NCBI GenBank assembly: GCA_905116865.2
Contig: CAJHNH020000200.1
Location: 276,431 to 340,430 of the forward strand
Direction: 5' to 3'
Origin: Candidula unifasciata
Lineage: Eukaryota; Mollusca; Gastropoda; Stylommatophora; Geomitridae
DNA length: 64,000 nt
In this document: piece after piece, positions 60,301 through 64,000 of the stretch
How positions within the stretch are numbered: position 1 is the first letter of the stretch
Layout: every line of letters begins with the position of its first letter
Notes under the pieces: model-generated
Databases searched by the model: none
Told to the model about the DNA's origin: nothing
Seen by the model: only the letters and a program-made list of their open reading frames with translations
Translations under genes and position numbers: made by a program

Positions 60301-60499
60301 ACCCGATAAGAAAGAAACGATCGACGTTCATTGGGCATGTCATGAGAAGTGGGTAACTAGATCGGGAAGCTGAAAGGAAGGAGAGGCAGTGAGTAACAAA
60401 CACTGTATCTGACAGGTTGGCGTCACGGACGTTGGGTTGTTCCTGGGGGAAAAGACAGGGAGTCATGTCAGAGTTCATCCGCTGTAGAGTGGGTGAAAA

Positions 60500-60815
60500 G
60501 TTCTGGTTTTTCGTCCACTTATGGACTTTGGTCATATTCCAAAACTTGAGTTTTGCGTACACAAACGTTTTACAGATATGGCTTTTGTGTATGCCAGTTA
60601 TTGGTCCCCTCCAATAGATGCCAATAGACAGATGCACTCTGCACTAATAATTAACTATTTTTGTCAAACTCTAAGTGAATAATAATGTTAGAAGTTGAAA
60701 TTTGAAGGAAAAAACAATCACTGTTCACTTACAAATGGACGCCAGAATGACATTTGAGAATGTCACGTCCCTACTGTTCACCGTTAGGGAGAAGTTCTTG
60801 TGACAGATAATATGT
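60500..60815 (+). repeat. Repeat E plus extension, copy 2
   Basis: Direct partner of 58691-58965, with an extra insert 'aatagatgccaatagac' around 60613. Confidence 0.85.
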
Positions 60816-61149
60816 TTCAGAACTGAATGACGGTACACAAGACAAAAGGCTGGTGACATGACAGGCTGATAAAGGCTAACATTATCAACTATGAGAAACA
60901 CAACAAACAACAATACAACTGTCGCTTACGGTCTGGGTTAAGATCAGGCTCTTTCTTTGTGCAACACCACATCCTAGATATATTCAATCTGGTCGATGTG
61001 TTCTGAAATAAGACAAGAAAAACAAGTAGAATCTAACGCTTTTTCCAACAGTAGTTTTCTCGGCGTTCAAAACGGCTCCCTAAATAAGTTATAGTCTGTT
61101 TCAGAAGCATTCTCCAAATGTGAAAACCTTATCGATGTCATGCAACCTG
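60816..61149. other. No recognised feature
   Basis: Nothing recognised. Confidence 0.4.
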
Positions 61150-61341
61150 TTAATAATCATGTCCTTGCATGAAATTACTTTTTTTAAATGTAAACAAACA
61201 GGTGCTTTATTATAATCCTACCCCAAACAGGGAAAATCCACCGGTCTCGGGACAGTCTAATATTCAGGGGGTGGTAGATAGGCTGCATGCAGTCGTGGGA
61301 CCTAGGCTGCACTCTCTCGTGGACGTACGGGGGTTGGTGGT
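61150..61341 (+). repeat. Dispersed repeat G
   Basis: Inverse partner of 28205-28520 and 37403-37700. Confidence 0.72.
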
Positions 61342-61590
61342 CAGCACCACCATTACCATCAGCACCACCACCATTACCACCACCACCATCAGCACCACCA
61401 CCATTACCACCACCACCATCAGCACCACCACCATTACCACCACCACCATCAGCACCACCACCATTACCACCACCACCATCAGCAACACCACCATTACCAC
61501 CACCACCATCAGCACCACCATCACCACCACCACCTCCATCAGCACCAACACCATCAGCACCAACACCATCAGCACCATCATTGCCTTGTT
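61342..61590. repeat. 30-bp tandem repeat at a LINE 3' end
   Basis: Six units of 30 bp from 61361 to 61540 (agcaccaccaccattacc + accaccaccatc), with irregular triplets on both sides. On the minus strand it is the continuation of the LINE end at 61595. Confidence 0.93.
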
Positions 61591-61594
61591 GTGC

Positions 61595-62330
61595 TATTGT
61601 ATGTCACATAGAGCTCGCAGGCTATTCATCCATTCTGTTATATCCTGTGCAGTCAGTTCAATATCATGGACAGAATCCAGTCCAGCAGCTTTGATCTCTC
61701 TCACCAACGTTCGCTTTAAGGTTTCCCTTGAACGTCCTTGCTTCCTCAGTCCCCCTATTTCCCATTCTAGTGCCTGTTTGGTGATTCTCTGCTGTTTTCT
61801 TCTCAGGATGTGTCCAGTACAACACCCTCTTCTTTGTCCTATACCTGTTATTACCAGTGGTTGCCAAGACATTTCTCTTTATTTTTCATCCAAGATCAAA
61901 TTCTGTTTTGTTTTTGTTTTTCAAAAGGGATTTTCTGTTGGTTTGCTGTCTGCAGAATCCTCGCCATTCTACGGAGCTACGTGCATTGCGCTAAGATTCC
62001 CCTGTGTGAGTGTCAAGTGGTAAATTGGAGAATAGGAGTTGTTAGCTTAGAAACGCTTGGAAGCATACTCAGGAGATTGATGTGCGATAAAGATCATCTT
62101 TAAATGAACAGCGAATAGTTTATCCAGTTTTATTTTCAACATGTTCTCCGGGTATCGGCTCTTACTTAGCAAATTAATATCTCCTGCAAATTCTAGTTTC
62201 TCTAATTGTATGTTCTTCCCCTGTCGTTTCCAGTGTTTCTTACACAACCTTTCTGCCTCATATGCCATATCTTTTCTGCTGTAACTCTCTTTACCCATAA
62301 TTTTCTATTTAAATTTTAAGCATTGCTTAA
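61595..62330 (-). mobile_element. LINE RT and C-terminal remnant
   Basis: Minus strand: 'KLEFAGDINLLSKSR' near 62205-62160, where the catalytic FADD has become FAGD. Further on are 'GHILRRKQQRITKQALEWEI', 'GRSRETLKRTLVREI' and 'TAQDITEWMNSLRALC' to about 61610. Intact relatives have FADD, so this copy is inactive in addition to its frame breaks (61880-62040 gives no coherent frame). Confidence 0.82.
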
Positions 62331-62415
62331 CTGCAAACATCAGCTTCTTTCTTTCTCTAACACATTGGGGTCGAAGTAACCACGCCCGACGTTGCTTGAC
62401 TTCGAATTAGACAGA

Positions 62416-62583
62416 GTGGAATTCCAGTGCACTGCTCTGCGCAAGTTCTACAAGCCAGTGGAATTCCAGTGCACTGCTCTGCTCAAGTCCTACAAGCCAG
62501 TGGAATTCCAGTGCACTGCTCTGCTCAAGTCCTACAAGCCAGTGGAATTCCAGTGCACTGTTCTACTCAAGTCTTACAAGCCC
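62416..62583. repeat. 42-bp minisatellite, four units
   Basis: Units at 62416, 62458, 62500 and 62542: 'gtggaattccagtgcactgc' + 'tctgctcaagtcctacaagc' + 'ca'. Being 14 codons long it keeps a frame ('VEFQCTALLKSYKP') open. Confidence 0.96.
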
Positions 62584-63364
62584 TCTTGAATATTAGTTTG
62601 AGGACATCCCCGTTTTCATCACAATGTTATTTATTCGACAGATTATCCTCATTGTACATCGAGTCGTTCAGTCCAAAAGTGCTTGGATCCCCTCCTCGGT
62701 AAATCCCGCAGCGTGAAGCGGTTGTCGGCACCAGTGCTGTGTTAGTTTCTTATTCTTCTTTGGGTTCTTACATATTGCTCTTGTCTGGCCACATCCCGAT
62801 TTAACACGCTGTTCTTGCAGTCTAGTCATTGTTGCAGATTCAGGTATCGCTTGGTTCTCGAAAACGTCTTATTTCTAAAAAAGCAATCGGTATTTCAGCC
62901 CGGTCCATGCCACGTCCGCCCTCCAGGTAGCTTTGCCTGCAAGCCTATCATGCCCGCTCATTTCATTACACACCTGCATACACTGGCACGAAGGTGAAAC
63001 TGACATGTGTCAGTCCTGAACGCCTCAAAGACCACAACCTTCGTCTTCGGACCCAGCCCATCTCTTATGTTCATGAATATACTTATTAGGTCACTAAGAA
63101 AATATGTAAAGATCTGTGTCTGCAACCATGTTACATCTTTGGTTGTTGCCATGACCTCATTGGTCAGACTCTTCTTGAAGAAAAGTCAAAAGCGCCAGAA
63201 TCTTGCTTTAAAATTATAATTCTAACCTGAGCCGTAAAAGCCCGCAAGCTTCTTTCATGGTGAAGCACACACCCACCTGAATTAATAACAGCATCATCCC
63301 TAGGGAATTCTCGAAAATCAAGCCCAGCGCTTCTGCCTCTAAACTTTCACACTAAAAGGTAAAA
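62584..63364. other. No recognised gene
   Basis: Unique-looking. No domain or transposon end recognised. Confidence 0.4.
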
Positions 63365-63645
63365 GGTAAGGTCGGGAGATGTGGACCAGCGTCATTGCAC
63401 ACGGTTACAAACCATAAGTGCTCTGCCACCAGCCCGGACAGCTGATTAGAAACTGTCCGCCTGTGTCGCCGTCCGCACGAAACTCTGTAGCTACAGCGAC
63501 GTTCCTTAATCTACCCTATAGTGTTACTGTTAACTCTGGTGCCAATTTCCTAGAGGCTGGGTGAACCCCTGGAGCCGCCAGGTTTCGAACACCGGCCGTG
63601 GGCTGCAGCGAGTCGCAGCTGGATTTGAAAGCAAGCCTCCTAGCG
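63365..63645 (-). mobile_element. SINE D, near full length
   Basis: Uninterrupted third copy of SINE D: 3' tail of TTTACC-type repeats at the left, 'gtgctctgccaccagcccggacagctg', 'aactctgtagctacagcgacg', 'ggtttcgaacaccgg' (B box, antisense) and 'gtcgcagctggatttgaaag'. The extreme head (A box) is lost at about 63645. Confidence 0.88.
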
Positions 63646-64000
63646 CAACAGTCTCATAATCACATCCACATTGTTCACCACAATGTTTTAAAGTAAAGTT
63701 CAAATCAAACAAAATAAAATGAAACTGCATGTCAACAACCACAAAATGTACTTACTCGGTGAAGGCCATTCTTTTATAAACTGTGTCTTCCAACTTTCTA
63801 GCTAACAATACAATAATAAAGTGGCGTTTGGACAAGTGTTTTGTCCTCTGGGCTCTTTTTTCATCGAGCAATCTTTATGTATTCAACTTGCAGGCAATAT
63901 GGAACGCCATGACTTTGTTGTCTTCTGACCCGTTCACTGTCTGTGCAAAACTGTTTGTTGGTGTTTACAAGTCGGGAATCCCCGTTTACAGCGCACTTTG
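63646..64000. other. No recognised feature
   Basis: AT-rich, nothing recognised up to the window edge. Confidence 0.4.

Noticed and set aside
61169..62023. A 284-codon plus-strand gene
   Set aside because: It reads a 30-bp tandem repeat and then antisense LINE sequence.
62416..62583. Short repeat protein (14-residue units)
   Set aside because: Four units only, with no start, domain or neighbouring exon; it is better explained as a 42-bp minisatellite.

Overview
This window is intergenic or intronic DNA from an animal genome, most likely a lophotrochozoan and plausibly a gastropod mollusc. That identification is an inference from the style of its SINEs and LINEs and from one metazoan exon. 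Almost no protein-coding sequence of the host is visible. The one convincing host gene piece is the first coding exon of a type II regulatory subunit of cAMP-dependent protein kinase (PKA RII) on the minus strand at 21204-21465. It ends in a good splice donor, and no later exon was recognised below it. Nearly all other long open frames fall in low-complexity repeats that are open in several frames, or in decayed retrotransposons.

Interspersed repeats. There are at least four tRNA-derived SINE families, here called A, B, C and D, and three dispersed repeats of unknown class, E, F and G. There are many 5'-truncated LINE fragments in both orientations. These include RNase H-bearing (I-group-like) elements and several families seen only as the C-terminal 'F/W-GH-x-x-R' tail. 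Five short DNA transposons can be supported: three hAT-type MITEs with or without clear 8-bp target duplications, a 180-bp MITE, and a 310-bp foldback element. Several insertions have readable target-site duplications, so their order of arrival can be worked out.

Layout. 1-20 kb: LINE fragments, SINEs and simple repeats, including a 0.7-kb GAAA/CAGA compound array at 18.8-19.5 kb. 20-24 kb: a SINE C, the PKA exon with a CpG-bearing upstream region, and two LINE tails. 24.36-46.65 kb: two direct copies of one segment. Copy A (24364-32904, 8.5 kb) ends in a 17-N assembly gap and copy B (33198-46648, 13.5 kb) follows. They differ by a few percent in bases, by array expansions, by a 1.69-kb deletion in A and by a MITE present only in A. 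They could be a tandem duplication or two haplotypes placed end to end. Each copy carries a 44-bp minisatellite that appears to have grown out of a SINE B body, and a 2.3-kb (A) or 5.0-kb (B) array of 18/21-bp units. 46.7-48.3 kb: a twin-primed LINE inserted in a SINE and ending in a 1-kb GAA array. 48.4-64 kb: SINEs, hAT MITEs, LINE tails and short tandem repeats.

No operon, defence system or other multi-gene system is present. The interest lies in how the repeats arise and nest: LINE tails seeding satellites, a SINE turning into a minisatellite, and a hAT MITE that closely resembles elements I know from vertebrates.
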